This document shows positions 22,878 through 34,276 of a stretch of DNA of 64,000 nucleotides, piece by piece (the first letter of the stretch is position 1; the number at the start of each line of letters is the position of its first letter). The stretch is taken from positions 681,765 through 745,764 of the forward strand of contig MU385712.1 of NCBI GenBank assembly GCA_022497155.1, in the 5' to 3' direction. Below the pieces are notes generated by a model. It was not told the DNA's origin, did no database searches, and was given only the letters and a program-made list of their open reading frames with translations. This DNA is from Whalleya microplaca (lineage: Eukaryota; Ascomycota; Sordariomycetes; Xylariales; Xylariaceae). Both the position numbers and the translations under genes were made by a program.

Positions 22878-24264
22878 TCAAGGTAACATCCAAGCCTGGT
22901 GGCTGCATGTCTTGTCCATACGCTCGGTGAATTCTTTTACGCGATCCAAGATCCAACCTGACCTCACTGGCTGAGCGGGGTTGGAAGCAACCTGATGCCC
23001 TAGCTTGACTACTGTCGACGTCCTGCAAGTCTGGCCGGAGAGTGAGAACTGTAGACAATCAACTTGGTTTTCACAGATATTCCGGCAATCCCCAAAGGTA
23101 GTAGCGTCTTTCTGTTCCTGGCCCGACACATTATCCCAGTCCACGCGCTCGGACGCAATATTGGGTAGGACATAGAATCTGAAAACGTCTCTGTGCCGCA
23201 AAAGGAATGCATTCTGATACAGATGGGACTGTCAGTTGTGATGGTCTGGTATGACAAGAGTTTTTACTTACCCTCTGATTCCACTTCTGCTCAAAGCTCG
23301 CAAACTGAGGATAGTCTGCAGCAGGAAGATGGTGATAGCTTGAGGCATAGTAGCACCACGGTTTCTTGTCCTCTCCCCCAAAGGAAGTGTTGAAATCCAT
23401 TTCTGCGGGTGCGTCACCGTTGAGAGTTGGAAACGACCAATGCAGATTCACACCCGCGTCTAACAAAGCCTTTCCGAGAACACAGTCACCAGCCCAGTGG
23501 CCACCTGTGAAGTCATCATAAAACTTCAGGTTGGATCTCCGGCGCTCCACTGCTTTCTTCAGCGCTGGATTAGAGATTGCGAATCCGGCCCCGCCATACG
23601 CAAAAACAATATCGCCAATCTGCATCTGCTGACCCAGGTAATGTGGCTTGGACGCATCAAAGTGAGAAAGGAATTCCAGCAGAGACCGCCACATCATGAA
23701 CGTGTCTGATTCAATGAAAATATACCACTTGGCGTCAGGTCGAAGGTGGTAAGCTTTATCCGCCAGCGGGAGAAACTTCCACTTGTCCAACCTCCAACCA
23801 GGGCTGTCGCGCCCACCGTTGGTGTTCTTCGCCGACGACCATTGCGCAATCTCTTCGGCCGAGAAAGCCTCCCTGCCTCCCGCCTGCAGGCGCCGGTAGT
23901 ATTCAAAGTCGGGATGGTTCGCTATAACGTTGGGATCGACTTCGTCCAGAGCATTATAAACGTGATGCCCGTCAATATCCTCCTCGTAGTCGGAGTAGAG
24001 GGCGTAATGAGGAACGCAGCGTAGCGTGGTGGCGAAATGCGGCGGGAGCTTCTTGGGGGCCTCGGTGGCTCCTGTTCTAAGGACCACGAAGATATCCTCT
24101 AGACCTCGGAGGGACTTGCATAACGTTTTATCATCGTCAAGATGATTGGTAACGGAAACTGGTTGATGGAAATACCAGAATTGTTGTAGCAGGAAGAACA
24201 CCAATACTACAGCAACAGCTCGATATATAGAGCGCGGGAGCAACGATGGCAATGCAGGGGACAT
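22878..24264 (-). CDS. GT31-like (fringe-type) glycosyltransferase
   Basis: Exon 1 is 24264..23272 and exon 2 is 23213..22878, with a 58-bp intron (GTAAGT...TCAG); 442 residues. It has the type II membrane topology of Golgi transferases: a short basic N-terminus, then a hydrophobic anchor at about residues 15-32 (YRAVAVVLVFFLLQQFWYF), a stem and a lumenal catalytic domain. The catalytic part has DKWKFLPLADKAY, AKWYIFIESDTFM (the acidic ESD at 185-187 replaces a strict DxD) and YGGAGFAIS, the pattern of fungal GT31/DUF604 proteins. The second exon carries several cysteines (DCRNICENQVDCLQFS), a common C-terminal module in this fungal group. Sugar and acceptor are unknown. ATG 24264 is the first methionine before the anchor. 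Confidence 0.82.
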
Positions 24265-25801
24265 TGTACGACGGTAAATGATAGACAAATGACCCCGTCG
24301 TTAAAAACGAGTGACGATAATAGTAGGAAACAATACTTGAGCTCCCTTAAACCATGGAAAGAAGATGCGCGAGGAACCGCGTCTGGGACAGCCGCACTGC
24401 GAACAGAATCTGGAACAAAGCACTTTGTAAAATAAGAAAACTGATTGATCTTGCTAGGATGGAGCTGCAGACGAGATTGCAGGATAGGTACCAAACGTAA
24501 GTATGGTATGGTAACGAAAAGATGATGTTTTCGGCGTCACTGTATCTACGTTGTAAGGCTAACCACTCGATAGCTTGGTAGCCTGGACGAAAAAAAGGGT
24601 AGCCCAACCCTCTGGAGTCTGCTCAGGGGTAAGGTCTTGGTCCATCCTGTGACCCCTGCATTGATCAACGGCAAAGGACGTCGTCATAAGTGGCTGAGCT
24701 GCCAGGAAAAATGTATTGTTTCTGGTAATATTTGGTTCTGATTGACGGCGCTAATAATAAGCTATGCTACTAACTACATAGCTGCGTATTATAAAGCACG
24801 ACGTAGCCATCGATCCAAACCGTTTATTTTTCCAAAACTAGATACCCCTGTAAACACGCCATTCCACGTATGTATGCAACTCGCCTTCATTTGCAAGACC
24901 GTGCCACACCGGCTGACCGGTTTGGAAGAAACCTGGCAGCCTGGCTGACGGGAAAAAGAAAATGCGCGCGAAAACCTCGGTAAATGTGGCGTTGACGCCC
25001 CCAATATCTAAGTAGGTAAGTCAGGTCATGGTCATAGCTACGCGAGTCAGACTTCCTAATCTACAATAACATTCCATGTGTTATTCTTGTGGTCTACTAG
25101 AATGATAAAAAAACTCTTCGGAAATTATGTTGACGATAGCTGCATATTCTCCAGTTAAACTTGTCTTTCATCCTCGTAAGTCCGAGAATCTCCGCCGAGT
25201 ATGTAATACTATGTAGTCGGCCCCCAGTAAGCCTTGTTGACAGCAGGGGTTTTGACGCTGCAATACCAGGGTCCAAAGTGCTGATATTAGCGATAACCGA
25301 GATTCTTCAGCAACGGAGAGGTTGTCGCCATTAGCTCATGCGATATTTGATGGCATAGGCGATATCTTAATAATTACGACTTACACAGTAGTATTGTGAT
25401 CGAAAGAGAAAGGCCATATGACCAATTTCTTCGCCTTTCTTCAAGCTCTCGCAAATGAAATAGCACTATGTGAAATAAGAGACTAGAAGTTCAGCTGAGA
25501 AAATCACCATGCCTCCGATAGGTCAGCGTTGCAATAGATATCCATGCCGCCGTAAGATCTACGTCTCATCTCAACCAAGTCCTAGATTAGACCGGTTAGG
25601 TAACGAGATCCTGCGGCGCAAACGGGTAGGTCCAGGTTGATGAAAGGCTCACATTAGTAGCATGCGACCCCAAGTATTCTGCGACTTTCCCCGTTCTCAC
25701 CAGAGGCTACTGCCTGCCGACATTTTGAACTCTGTGCGTGCTTACCATGATTATCGTGTCGCACTCTGGGTACAATTTTGATATTCGTCCCTTCATTAAC
25801 A
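24265..25801. other. Intergenic region
   Basis: 1.5 kb between divergent start codons (GT31-like gene leftward, surface protein rightward). No supported gene, repeat or clear core promoter. Confidence 0.5.
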
Positions 25802-26837
25802 ATGTGGTTTCGACCGCTTGGCGCATTTCTTCTGCTGAGTGCTGGCGCCTTTTGTCAGGATGACTCTCTTCCGGGACCAGGACAGCAACCTGGTCAATAT
25901 ACAGATGGCTCATTTAGCGAACCAAAAGCGTCGCAATCCACATACAGGTTGGGGTCAACGATGAATGTCAGCTGGACGACAACGTATGAGACTTCGAATC
26001 TTTGGTTGATAGTCAATTGGAGCTTCAATTCACCGGTCCAACTTGCGTGTGAGTGGGATGCCAAATAATCAAACCCAGAGTTTAGCTAAACGATGTAACA
26101 GCCAATCTAGGCCAGACTTGGTACGAATGGAAGGTATCGACAGATTCAAGAAATTCTTCAGATATATACGCATTCCGTATAGTTAATGCCACCGGCACTG
26201 ATGATGCACAAAAGAATGGAGGTTTTCTAAGCGCAGCTTTCTGGATCGACGGCTTAGCCAGTACATCGCTAACATCCTCTACGACTGCGTCTACTTTAAC
26301 GACTTCCGCCACCGCCCCAATCAAATCAACTGGTATATAATAATCCACTAGTTCTTGTATCGAGTCTGGACTAATACACTCAACACAGAGGCCGCAACGA
26401 CTAGTGACTCGACCCCGATACAGACGACTTCAAACGCAAGTGAGAGTCAATCTGGCCTATCGGAAGGTGGTAAGGTCGGTGTTGGTGTTGGAGTAGGAGT
26501 TGGTGCTCTGGGTTTTATTGCACTGCTCGCTGGCATATGGTTTTGGAGGCGGTCAAGAAAAGGCAAGGTTCATGAGGGGGATAGTCAGGAACCGTACGCC
26601 GGAGCGCCTGGTTTCTCCCAACCACCACATACACTGGCTTCGACTCCTGAGACTTATGTTGGGACACCGATTCCGCAGCCGTACAATGAATACTACAAAC
26701 CTGAGATGGATGCTACGAGCAGAGGAGGATCAGAGCTGGACGGTGGACAAGGACACGTCTATACCCCTGAGGCATATTCGGACAGTGCCCCAAGACAACA
26801 TCTTGCCATACAACGGCCTGCTGAACTCCAGGGATGA
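25802..26837 (+). CDS. Secreted, single-pass membrane protein of unknown function
   Basis: Exons 25802..26048, 26102..26332 and 26389..26837 give 308 residues. It begins with a signal peptide (MWFRPLGAFLLLSAGAFCQ), followed by an ectodomain of about 120 residues with tryptophans and N-glycosylation sequons (NVSW, NSSD, NATG), a Ser/Thr-rich stalk, and one transmembrane helix at about 189-212 of unusual (VG)n composition followed by RRSRK. The cytoplasmic tail is Pro/Tyr-rich. This architecture (signal, domain, Ser/Thr stalk, helix, basic stop-transfer) is common among fungal cell-surface proteins of unknown role. The ectodomain shows no WSC or other cysteine pattern. Both introns have in-phase joins; the second removes a TAA. 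Confidence 0.72.
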
Positions 26838-28201
26838 AGGAACGGACTACAATAGATACCCCTGAGCGTCATTGGAATTTTACTGGACTTACATTTAATG
26901 AATAACTCATTGCACCTCACTTCAGACTTGTTCGGTTTCACGATCTTAAAAGTTATACGATTAACCTAGGTACGTTTCAACACGTGGACTAGGTTAGTAA
27001 GATCTTAAATCAACAACTGTGCAACCTCAGCGCGCCCACACGCCATCCCACTGCAAGTTTCAGCCACAAAAAGCTAAACTTTAGGCGTGCCACATGCAAA
27101 TAAGACTCAATTAACAGTGATAAACTAGCTAGAGAGAATTAGTAGTAGTAAGAATAAGGTTGATTGGATATGTATACGATCGACTCTACATACATAAGTT
27201 AGTACAAAATGTGGATATATCTATATGACCTTCAAGGTTGCTTAACATGCCGGCTATTCTTCAATTTGCAGGCGAGGTCAGCTCGGTGACTTATTTATAG
27301 AAACTAATATGAGATCTTACAGCCCATACATAACCAAACCAGGACCACACTACAAAGCAAGTATACGATAACTCACCCGTGTACCTTGATTACTTCGACC
27401 AGAGTTCAAACTGGGTTTTCTCTATTAACACTAGTCTATCCGCGCGATACTGGCCACCTAATTGACATTTATATAGCGGAAACTTGAACAGCACGCACTC
27501 ACTTTGTTCACTCTTTCGGAGAATAGCAATACCAAGCTTGATGAAAGAAGTCCGGTACTTGTCGGCTGTAATCATCAAGGCCGACTATTCCGGATCCTGC
27601 ATGACCTTCGCGAGTCCCATACTTTCATGCTCAAATTAAAAGTTAATGTTTGGTAGTTCTAGTTAGATGCATCGCTGCGACAGGACTTGAGTATCACTGA
27701 CCTCTGTAATTCATGGGCGTGTAGTCAAATAACTACTGTCAATATAAGCATCTGTCTTTAAGACGGCTGGAAGATATCCTAGCAGTCCTATTCTCACCTT
27801 CTGAAAGGCTTGATCCGGTAGAAATACTACTAGTGGTACGATACAACTTATCTAAATAGCCCATATGTTACGCCTGTCTTTACTATGCATAAAGTAGGTA
27901 AGCCACTGTTACGAGATGAACCTATGAGGTAGCAAAACAACGCAGTTGTTGCACGAAGAACTAACTAAACGGCTGTTCTTCGAACAGCCTCTTATATGCA
28001 AGATCCTAACAAAGGATCCTAAGATCCTGACAGCCACAGACTGTATCGCCGCATTCTTTCTCGAATCTTGGACCTAGTAAGAGGATAGTAAAGCGACGAG
28101 TTTGAAACCTTAAATCCACATCCTGTAGGAACCACAGTAAAATGTTATTGTTTTGTTCACTTCTCCTTATTTGTCTCAAACCGATATTCGGCACTCAGGA
28201 G
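26838..28201. other. Intergenic region
   Basis: AT-rich spacer between convergent genes. A perfect 8-bp-arm hairpin (GGCTGTTC / GAACAGCC, 3-nt loop) lies at 27971-27989. No gene recognised. Confidence 0.5.
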
Positions 28202-29371
28202 CTAGGAAATATCTATCTGAATTTCGAATCCATCTTGTGAACTTCCCACCACCGCAACTTGAATACCCCATTCAGATGACGTATAAGTACTAGTCCCATC
28301 CAGAGTTAATGTGGCGTCATTGAGCTCATCACCTGCACACCCTCCTGACCCCGGCCTTGCATCCAACACTCGAACTGGACCCTCTCCTGTCGCGGTTGTC
28401 GTCGACACGGTGTAAAGCAGGACACCTGTTGCACACGCTGCCTCGTCCAGGGCCAATGCCGACCGCACCTCCGCCACTAATACATCTGTGTTATTATGTT
28501 TAACAACTACAGCCTTCACGTCCCCAGGTGTCTCTATGGGAGACAATGTATGCCTAGTAGAGCCCGCTTCAATGACACAGTCCATCTGTTCGTCTGACAG
28601 CCACCCTAGTCTCCATTTATCCCACGCGAAGTAATCTGGGCTCGGGCCGCTGATGAGTCCCATTAGGTCCCAACCGCCTATGAACAACCCTGTCGCGCTG
28701 CCGTTAAACGGATAATAATCGGGTAAGCACATGGTGTGTCCCGTCTCATGATTCAGCACTAGGTACTGCCATGCTGTGTATGCATCTAGACCAAATGTCA
28801 CAGATTTCTTGGCTACATACACACCAGCTCGCGTTTCCACGTCGCCCATGAAGGTAGGCGAGAATGAGATCGCAGTCGCGTTTGCCATTGGCACAATATA
28901 GAGCACGTCAGTAGGCGGAATCGCCTGGCCATACGCATCCAACGCATCCTGTATGTACTTCTGATGCGTTTCGGAAGTAAGGCCCCGCTCCCAGCCATAC
29001 GAGTCAGCGCGTGAAGGCATAAGGTAGAAGCATGAGGTGTCGGCGGTGACATTGAGAGTTAGTGCACCGTACGACGATGTAGCGTACCATTCCGCTGCCG
29101 CTGGCAGGAAAAAGTCGTGTAAACTCTGCGGGGTCTCAATAGCACCTTGGTCGTCGAAGTCGACGAAGAACATGAAGGCTCTTAGGGTGCCAGTCGTAGG
29201 AGCACAGTTCAACTCGTAACCGAAGCCCGCACTAAGGTATATGTCTTGGCTTGCGGTTAATTTGCATGCGGAGGCATTTGCCTCTAGGAGACAGCGGCCA
29301 GGAGTTGCTGAAGCGAATATTGTGATTGCAAGCCATACCAACCTTTGCACCACGAGATGTAAGAACTCCAT
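28202..29371 (-). CDS. Secreted M6-type metalloprotease
   Basis: A single-exon gene of 389 residues. The N-terminus is a signal peptide (VQRLVWLAITIFASATPGRC). The zinc-binding motif is HETGH at residues 208-212, followed by the third-ligand region LPDYY (Asp 218) and GGWDLMG, the arrangement of the M6 (immune-inhibitor-A-like) family; FFVDFDDQ near residue 68 and the DVLYIVP strand also fit. The C-terminal third is a beta-rich domain. The likely role is extracellular protein hydrolysis. An LTR retrotransposon starts only 88 bp upstream of the ATG, so the native promoter must have been displaced or disrupted. Confidence 0.82.
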   Translation of the reverse strand: MEFLHLVVQRLVWLAITIFASATPGRCLLEANASACKLTASQDIYLSAGFGYELNCAPTTGTLRAFMFFVDFDDQGAIETPQSLHDFFLPAAAEWYATSSYGALTLNVTADTSCFYLMPSRADSYGWERGLTSETHQKYIQDALDAYGQAIPPTDVLYIVPMANATAISFSPTFMGDVETRAGVYVAKKSVTFGLDAYTAWQYLVLNHETGHTMCLPDYYPFNGSATGLFIGGWDLMGLISGPSPDYFAWDKWRLGWLSDEQMDCVIEAGSTRHTLSPIETPGDVKAVVVKHNNTDVLVAEVRSALALDEAACATGVLLYTVSTTTATGEGPVRVLDARPGSGGCAGDELNDATLTLDGTSTYTSSEWGIQVAVVGSSQDGFEIQIDIS

Positions 29372-29458
29372 GCTGACAATATGTTGGAGTTTACGAAAGG
29401 ATACGTGAATCTAGTAAGGTCATAAAACTTTAGTCCCTTTTAACCCGCAAAACGAAGA

Positions 29459-29673
29459 TGTTACAGAGCCAGGCTCAAAGGTTGTTATAGGGGCTGTTAT
29501 AGGGGTCCACCGGATTAACAGTTAATCCGATCCGAGGCTCCATTAGGGTATTTAGGTGCCCTAGGCCTTTTTACATACAACTGGTTTTTTCTTTTTCTTA
29601 GAGCTTATAATAATAGTTAATTTAAGACCTCCTATTTAAAGTTACGCGCTGCCCTTTGATTATAAGTGTAACA
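29459..29673. repeat. Left LTR
   Basis: 215 bp, TG...CA termini. Hand alignment with the right LTR gives about 24 differences, all transitions, and no indels. Confidence 0.9.
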
Positions 29674-31199
29674 GTTATGAGCCCGGTTGCTGCTTAAGTT
29701 GCTGATTGTGCTGTTTACCTGATAACTAACGGCGCGCAGCTTTTTTAGCTTTCGTCCGATCTTTTCGATTTTTTCGATTTTTTAATTCCATTCTTAAATT
29801 ACCTGATTCCTCTAAAATCGCCTAAGATCTTTCAGCCATAAAACTATTTACTATTAACGATTTTAACGCTTCCGTACCTACTAGTATAAAGCTTACCTGC
29901 TTTAACGATTAGACCGATTGGTTTATTTAGTTGCGTACTTACGCTCGCTAGCGTAGCTTATGGGATCAGATCGATTCCGATACCCCTGATAGTAGCTATT
30001 ATCCGCCGTTAGAAGCTTTACGGGCCCCCACACTCGAGTCAGTTAATTTAATTAAAACCAGCCGTCGTTAGTAGGAATACAAAAATTAGGTTACTGCGTG
30101 AAGGGGACTTGATAAGGCTATACGGGATATTAAGCTAAAGCTCCCAATAATTCTTACCCGTAAGGATCTTAAGGTTAGATATAATAACGAGCGTAAAGAT
30201 TATTTAATAAAATTAATCGAGTAGTTTTCGACCTCGTTTCGATATATAGCTATCTGGAATTAGATCTCAGCTACTGTTATCTCGAAGTTTCTCTTAGTAG
30301 CCCTCCTTAAGCTAGATCTCTTTTAAAATAAAGAGCCTATAATTCAGAGGATCTTACGTGCCTTAAAAGATTAGCTGGCCCCGTTAGATCAGAGTATCCT
30401 AAACGTTATATGCGTTAGGTATTTTCGAATATTCTAATCGGCGCGGCTAAGCTCGATACGGCCTGAGACCTGGCTTAATAACTGGAGGGAGGCTTACGCT
30501 AAAGCTAAGGCCTATAATATTCTTGAGATTTAGGGGTAGCTAGCTGTATGAAATTTTTTAAGCTCGCTTTAGAAGCTTTTATTAGACTGGGCTAGTTAAT
30601 AGCTTATAAAATTGGCGCGTTATGAAGCTTTAGGGATCCCCGAGATATCCTTAAAGCAGTACGGAAAGTAGTTCGGTATAATCCTTCGGTAAAAAAGCCT
30701 GATCGATAATAAAAATTAGATATTTATAACGTTCGGCGGCATAGGAAGATAATCTGGGAGCTTCTATTATTTCTATATGGCTAATTAGTTACATACCTAC
30801 GAATGGCCTCCAGAGAGCTGCAGGAGGCTTTTATATACCGTTAATAGTACCTTTTCGAAGCTTTCTAATCCCTCTAATCCGATACGATGCTCTATTATTA
30901 GAAGAAAGCTTGATATACCTTAATAGGCAGAGCTGAAAACGAAGCTCTCTCAAGCTTAAGGGAGCTAGAGGAATCAGGAGGATCTTAAGATTCCTGATAA
31001 ATTTGTGGGCTAATATTGCTAGGGCGGTAAGCGTAAGGCTAACAAGGCTAAGCTCCCTGCTAACCTATTAAGTAATTTACTTTAGTATAATCGATTAGTA
31101 TATTATAACCTAACGGCTAATATAAAGTTAAAGTGCTATTATTATATACTCTAGGGATCCCCTAGATAACGATTTATAAGGGGGACCCCTTTAGGGAAC

Positions 31200-31360
31200 T
31201 TTATAAATGCTTTTTATGCATTCTTAAAGTTAGATTTCTTTAGGAACTGCTAAAAGAGCCTGGGCTTTTATTTTTCGATTAGTGGCTTTGTAAGTGCCTT
31301 TTACGTATTTTAAAAGGTTAGGCACCTTTTAGAAATTGCTAAAAGAGCTAGGGCATTTTA
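31200..31360. repeat. Degenerate tandem duplication inside the LTR element
   Basis: Two roughly 72-bp units (about 31200-31270 and 31287-31360) share the order AAGTGCCTTTTA-like, TTAGAAATTGCTAAAAGAGC-like and GGGCTTTTA-like words with many transitions. This is an old internal duplication lying just before the right LTR. Confidence 0.55.
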
Positions 31361-31463
31361 TTATTATTTAGAGCTTGATCTTAGTAGCCTCGGGGGTAGA
31401 TAGAGAGCCTGGAGGAATAAGCCTTTAGGATATCTTTAGGTTATCTTAAACCTCTAGAAGGTA

Positions 31464-31678
31464 TGTTATAAAGTCAGGCTTAAAGGTTGTTATAGGGGCT
31501 GTTATAAAGGTCTACCGGATTAACAGTTAATCCGATCCGAGGCTTTATTAGGGTATTTAGGTGCCCTAGGCCTCCTCACATACAACTGGTTTTTCCTCCT
31601 TCTTAGAGCTTACAATAATAGTTAATTCAAGACCTCCTATTTAGAGCTGCGCGCTACCCTTTGGTTGTAAGTGTGACA
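31464..31678. repeat. Right LTR
   Basis: 215 bp, the partner of the left LTR and followed by the GAAGA duplication. Confidence 0.9.
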
Positions 31679-31683
31679 GAAGA

Positions 31684-32621
31684 GTATATTCAGAGTTAGT
31701 TTCTCCTAAAATAAGTATCAGCATTATTATGTCTCCGTCGACCTTATCTTTCCGAACGACACCTTCCCAACGGAGTTTACAGGGGTTATATGGATGTCTT
31801 AGAGCGTCAACCTTATTTGTGGGATTGAACGAACATGTAGTTAATGAAGCCTATATCTAAGATTTGGAGACGTATCCCCGCGCTTGTTCGGTAGAAATTT
31901 TGACCGATTTTTCTCATGGTCGCTCTTGAGATGGTTGAGATAAGCCGGCTAATTATTCGACCTTTGTACATAAGTGTTTGTAAGATCGTCTGGTAGAAAA
32001 CGATGACCATCATGTACAGTAGAGCCAATCAGGTCCAAGACATTACTCGCGTTAACCTTGCAATTGGAGTTACCATGATAAAACATTGAGATTGTCACTC
32101 TCTATTAAAAGTAAGCTTGATAGGGGCTTTGGTTTCAATTGAATAATTATTTCGTTGATCCTGTTAGAACAGAATTTAATTCAAAATGAGATAGACTATG
32201 CCAACTATAACAGTGAAGGATCCCCGGCTCCTCACCTCACCCCAAAGAATAGAAACATTGATGGCGTAGCTAACGTGGCTATAAGGTGAGATATCGTGTA
32301 TTCTCCGAGGTGAAACAAACGGGGGGCCCGAGATCCATGAAAGCCAGAGAATAAAGAACGAATCATGATCTGAAGACATAGGAGCGATTACAATCCTTAT
32401 TGTCAGGTAACACATTTTGAACAATATCTTAGCTTAGTCAATTGTCAGCTGAGATGTTGCATCAATGAATTTTCTTTGTTCTCAGTAGAGACATTGTCTA
32501 TATAACGCGTTAACTCGCATCATTTATTTCATAATTCTAAACACACAACCCTACACCCCTGGCAGTTCGAGGCATCTTCAGCATATTTTCGACAAGTGCA
32601 TACAAATTTCTGCTCGCTAAT
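31684..32621. other. Intergenic region upstream of the cysteine-rich gene
   Basis: No gene supported. The 3' part is the promoter of the downstream gene and contains a TATA box at 32499-32505. Confidence 0.5.
32499..32505 (+). promoter_or_regulatory. TATA box candidate of the cysteine-rich gene
   Basis: TATATAA lies 117-123 bp upstream of the ATG at 32622, followed by an AC-rich leader. Position fits a core promoter. Confidence 0.5.
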
Positions 32622-33419
32622 ATGGCGCAACTAGCTCACTCGTGCGCCTCGTGCATTCAAGAAGGGATATTGTGTGAACTTGGCCTGGTCAAGTCCGATG
32701 AAACTCTTCCTTCTTGCTGTACCGAATGCGAAAATGCTGGCGAAAACTGTGCAATTCCGGTTTCTGATGAAGCAATGCTAGACATGGGTGTTCGGACGGC
32801 TTCTTTCGGTGAGCGTAAATGTCTCCGGTGCGCTTTGTTGCATCTTGACTGTACTTTTCTTAAAGGCCGTCCTCTTCCCTGTATTGCCTGTGTTTCCTCC
32901 CGAAAACCTTTCTGTACCATCCCAGCCAATATTCCTAATTTTCAGCAGGTTACTGGAATTGAATATCTTGCCGTTAGCAACAAGCTAGCTTGTGGCACGG
33001 GTTTAGATCAATTTCAGTATCTACAGCCAGATTTACAGAACCCGAGTGAAGCCTATTGGCCGTCATATCCCCAGATATCCGATCAATCTCAGCAAGATGA
33101 GTACACTGGCTTGGTATACCAAGCTGATGCAAGTGATTATCTAACTGACAATGCAAACCAGATAGACGTCCTGGACGACGGCAGCCAATTCATTGTATTA
33201 GCACAGCCTGAATACTCTGATGATCTTACTATGAACGAGATATCAATGGAGGGTTGCATATACCCGCAAGGGGCTACACCAATCACACAACCTCCGAACT
33301 CGCCATTCTTTGATTCACCACCACCGGCTTCACCGTCACCATTACTGGCACCTCCGCCATCGCCAGTATTGAAGGACTGTTTGTTTGGAGAATATATCGA
33401 CCCTGACCAATTCCATTGA
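32622..33419 (+). CDS. Cysteine-rich orphan with two tandem Zn2Cys6-like modules
   Basis: A single-exon gene of 265 residues with no family I recognise. The N-terminal 98 residues hold two cysteine arrays: C8-x2-C11-x6-C18-x14-C33-x2-C36-x6-C43 and C67-x2-C70-x6-C77-x9-C87-x2-C90-x7-C98. Both match the spacing of fungal binuclear zinc clusters. The loops are poor in Lys/Arg (module 1 is acidic), so DNA contact of the usual kind is doubtful. The rest is acidic, Gln/Tyr-rich and ends in a Pro/Ser-rich tract (SPPPASPSPLLAPPPSP), as in intrinsically disordered regulatory tails. No signal peptide is seen. It may be a zinc-binding protein-interaction factor or a decayed regulator; its lack of stops argues for selection. 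Confidence 0.7.
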   Translation: MAQLAHSCASCIQEGILCELGLVKSDETLPSCCTECENAGENCAIPVSDEAMLDMGVRTASFGERKCLRCALLHLDCTFLKGRPLPCIACVSSRKPFCTIPANIPNFQQVTGIEYLAVSNKLACGTGLDQFQYLQPDLQNPSEAYWPSYPQISDQSQQDEYTGLVYQADASDYLTDNANQIDVLDDGSQFIVLAQPEYSDDLTMNEISMEGCIYPQGATPITQPPNSPFFDSPPPASPSPLLAPPPSPVLKDCLFGEYIDPDQFH

Positions 33420-34276
33420 TAATAAAAATATTTCTTTTTCTTTTACTTTTATTGTACAGAAAAAACAAGCTGCTGATCAAAGATAATTTCGATCAAGGGA
33501 ACTAGTTTTAGGCTGCTTGAAACTTGCTACATGTTGTATTTTGAGGAAGAAATCTTTGCTTTGAAGAGGTTGACACACTTTAATTGACTCGTCAAAATGA
33601 ATATAGAACATATCTAAGACGTAACATTATTTTGAAAGGTTTGAGATACAGTTTTAATTAGCAACTTGGAAGTTTCACAAAGGAGATTTTAAACCTTCTA
33701 TAATAGACTTATAGACCTGTCTCCTTCAAGGTAATGTTTTTACTTTTTTTTTTTTGGTTTTTTTTTTTGGCTCAGACTGTTCGCCATTGTGTTTGAGTGG
33801 CCCAGGTACTAGCTCCGCGGTACTTTTAATTAGTAAACGTAAGTAGCTTTTCTATTGGAAATATTCGGGTTCACAATCGTTTAGATTATCTTGATAGGTG
33901 AATTAGATGAGTCTAGCCAGAGAAATTCAGTTCGTTGCTGAGAGATTTGATTGAATTAGATAAGATGCGAAACCTCAGGCCCTTGAAATTGGAGCTTGAA
34001 GCTGTTGCTGATGAAGTTGTTGAAAATATATATACTATCTCAAATAGCCCTGAGGTTTCTGAACATAGAAGATGTACATCCATTTACTAGTGAAAGCAAC
34101 GCGCCGTAGGTATTTGGTCTATTTAGCTATAATTGGCTCAGTGTGGCTAAACACAAGGGGTTTAGGCGTTTCGCTCATATCTGTATATATACCCCTTTTT
34201 GGAAGGCGTGAGTTCCTGAAAATCTGAACGCCCAGTATGTCCATTCCTTTCAGCCAACCCGAAAAAACCGTACAAT
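33420..34276. other. Intergenic region with poly-T tracts
   Basis: AT-rich spacer between convergent genes. Two T homopolymers flank a GG at about 33745-33768. No gene seen. Confidence 0.5.

Larger units (their letters stand above)
29459..31678. mobile_element. LTR retrotransposon relic, copia-like gag remnant, RIP-like decay
   Basis: Two 215-bp direct LTRs (29459..29673 and 31464..31678), each starting TGTTA and ending with ACA, enclose about 1.79 kb. The 5-bp target duplication GAAGA flanks both ends (29454-29458 and 31679-31683). The interior is TA-rich and full of stops. Around 30440-30530 the plus strand still reads RPETWLNNW..EAYAKAKAYNI, resembling a fungal copia-type Gag. No reverse transcriptase or integrase remains, so it is internally deleted or non-autonomous. 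Confidence 0.9.
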
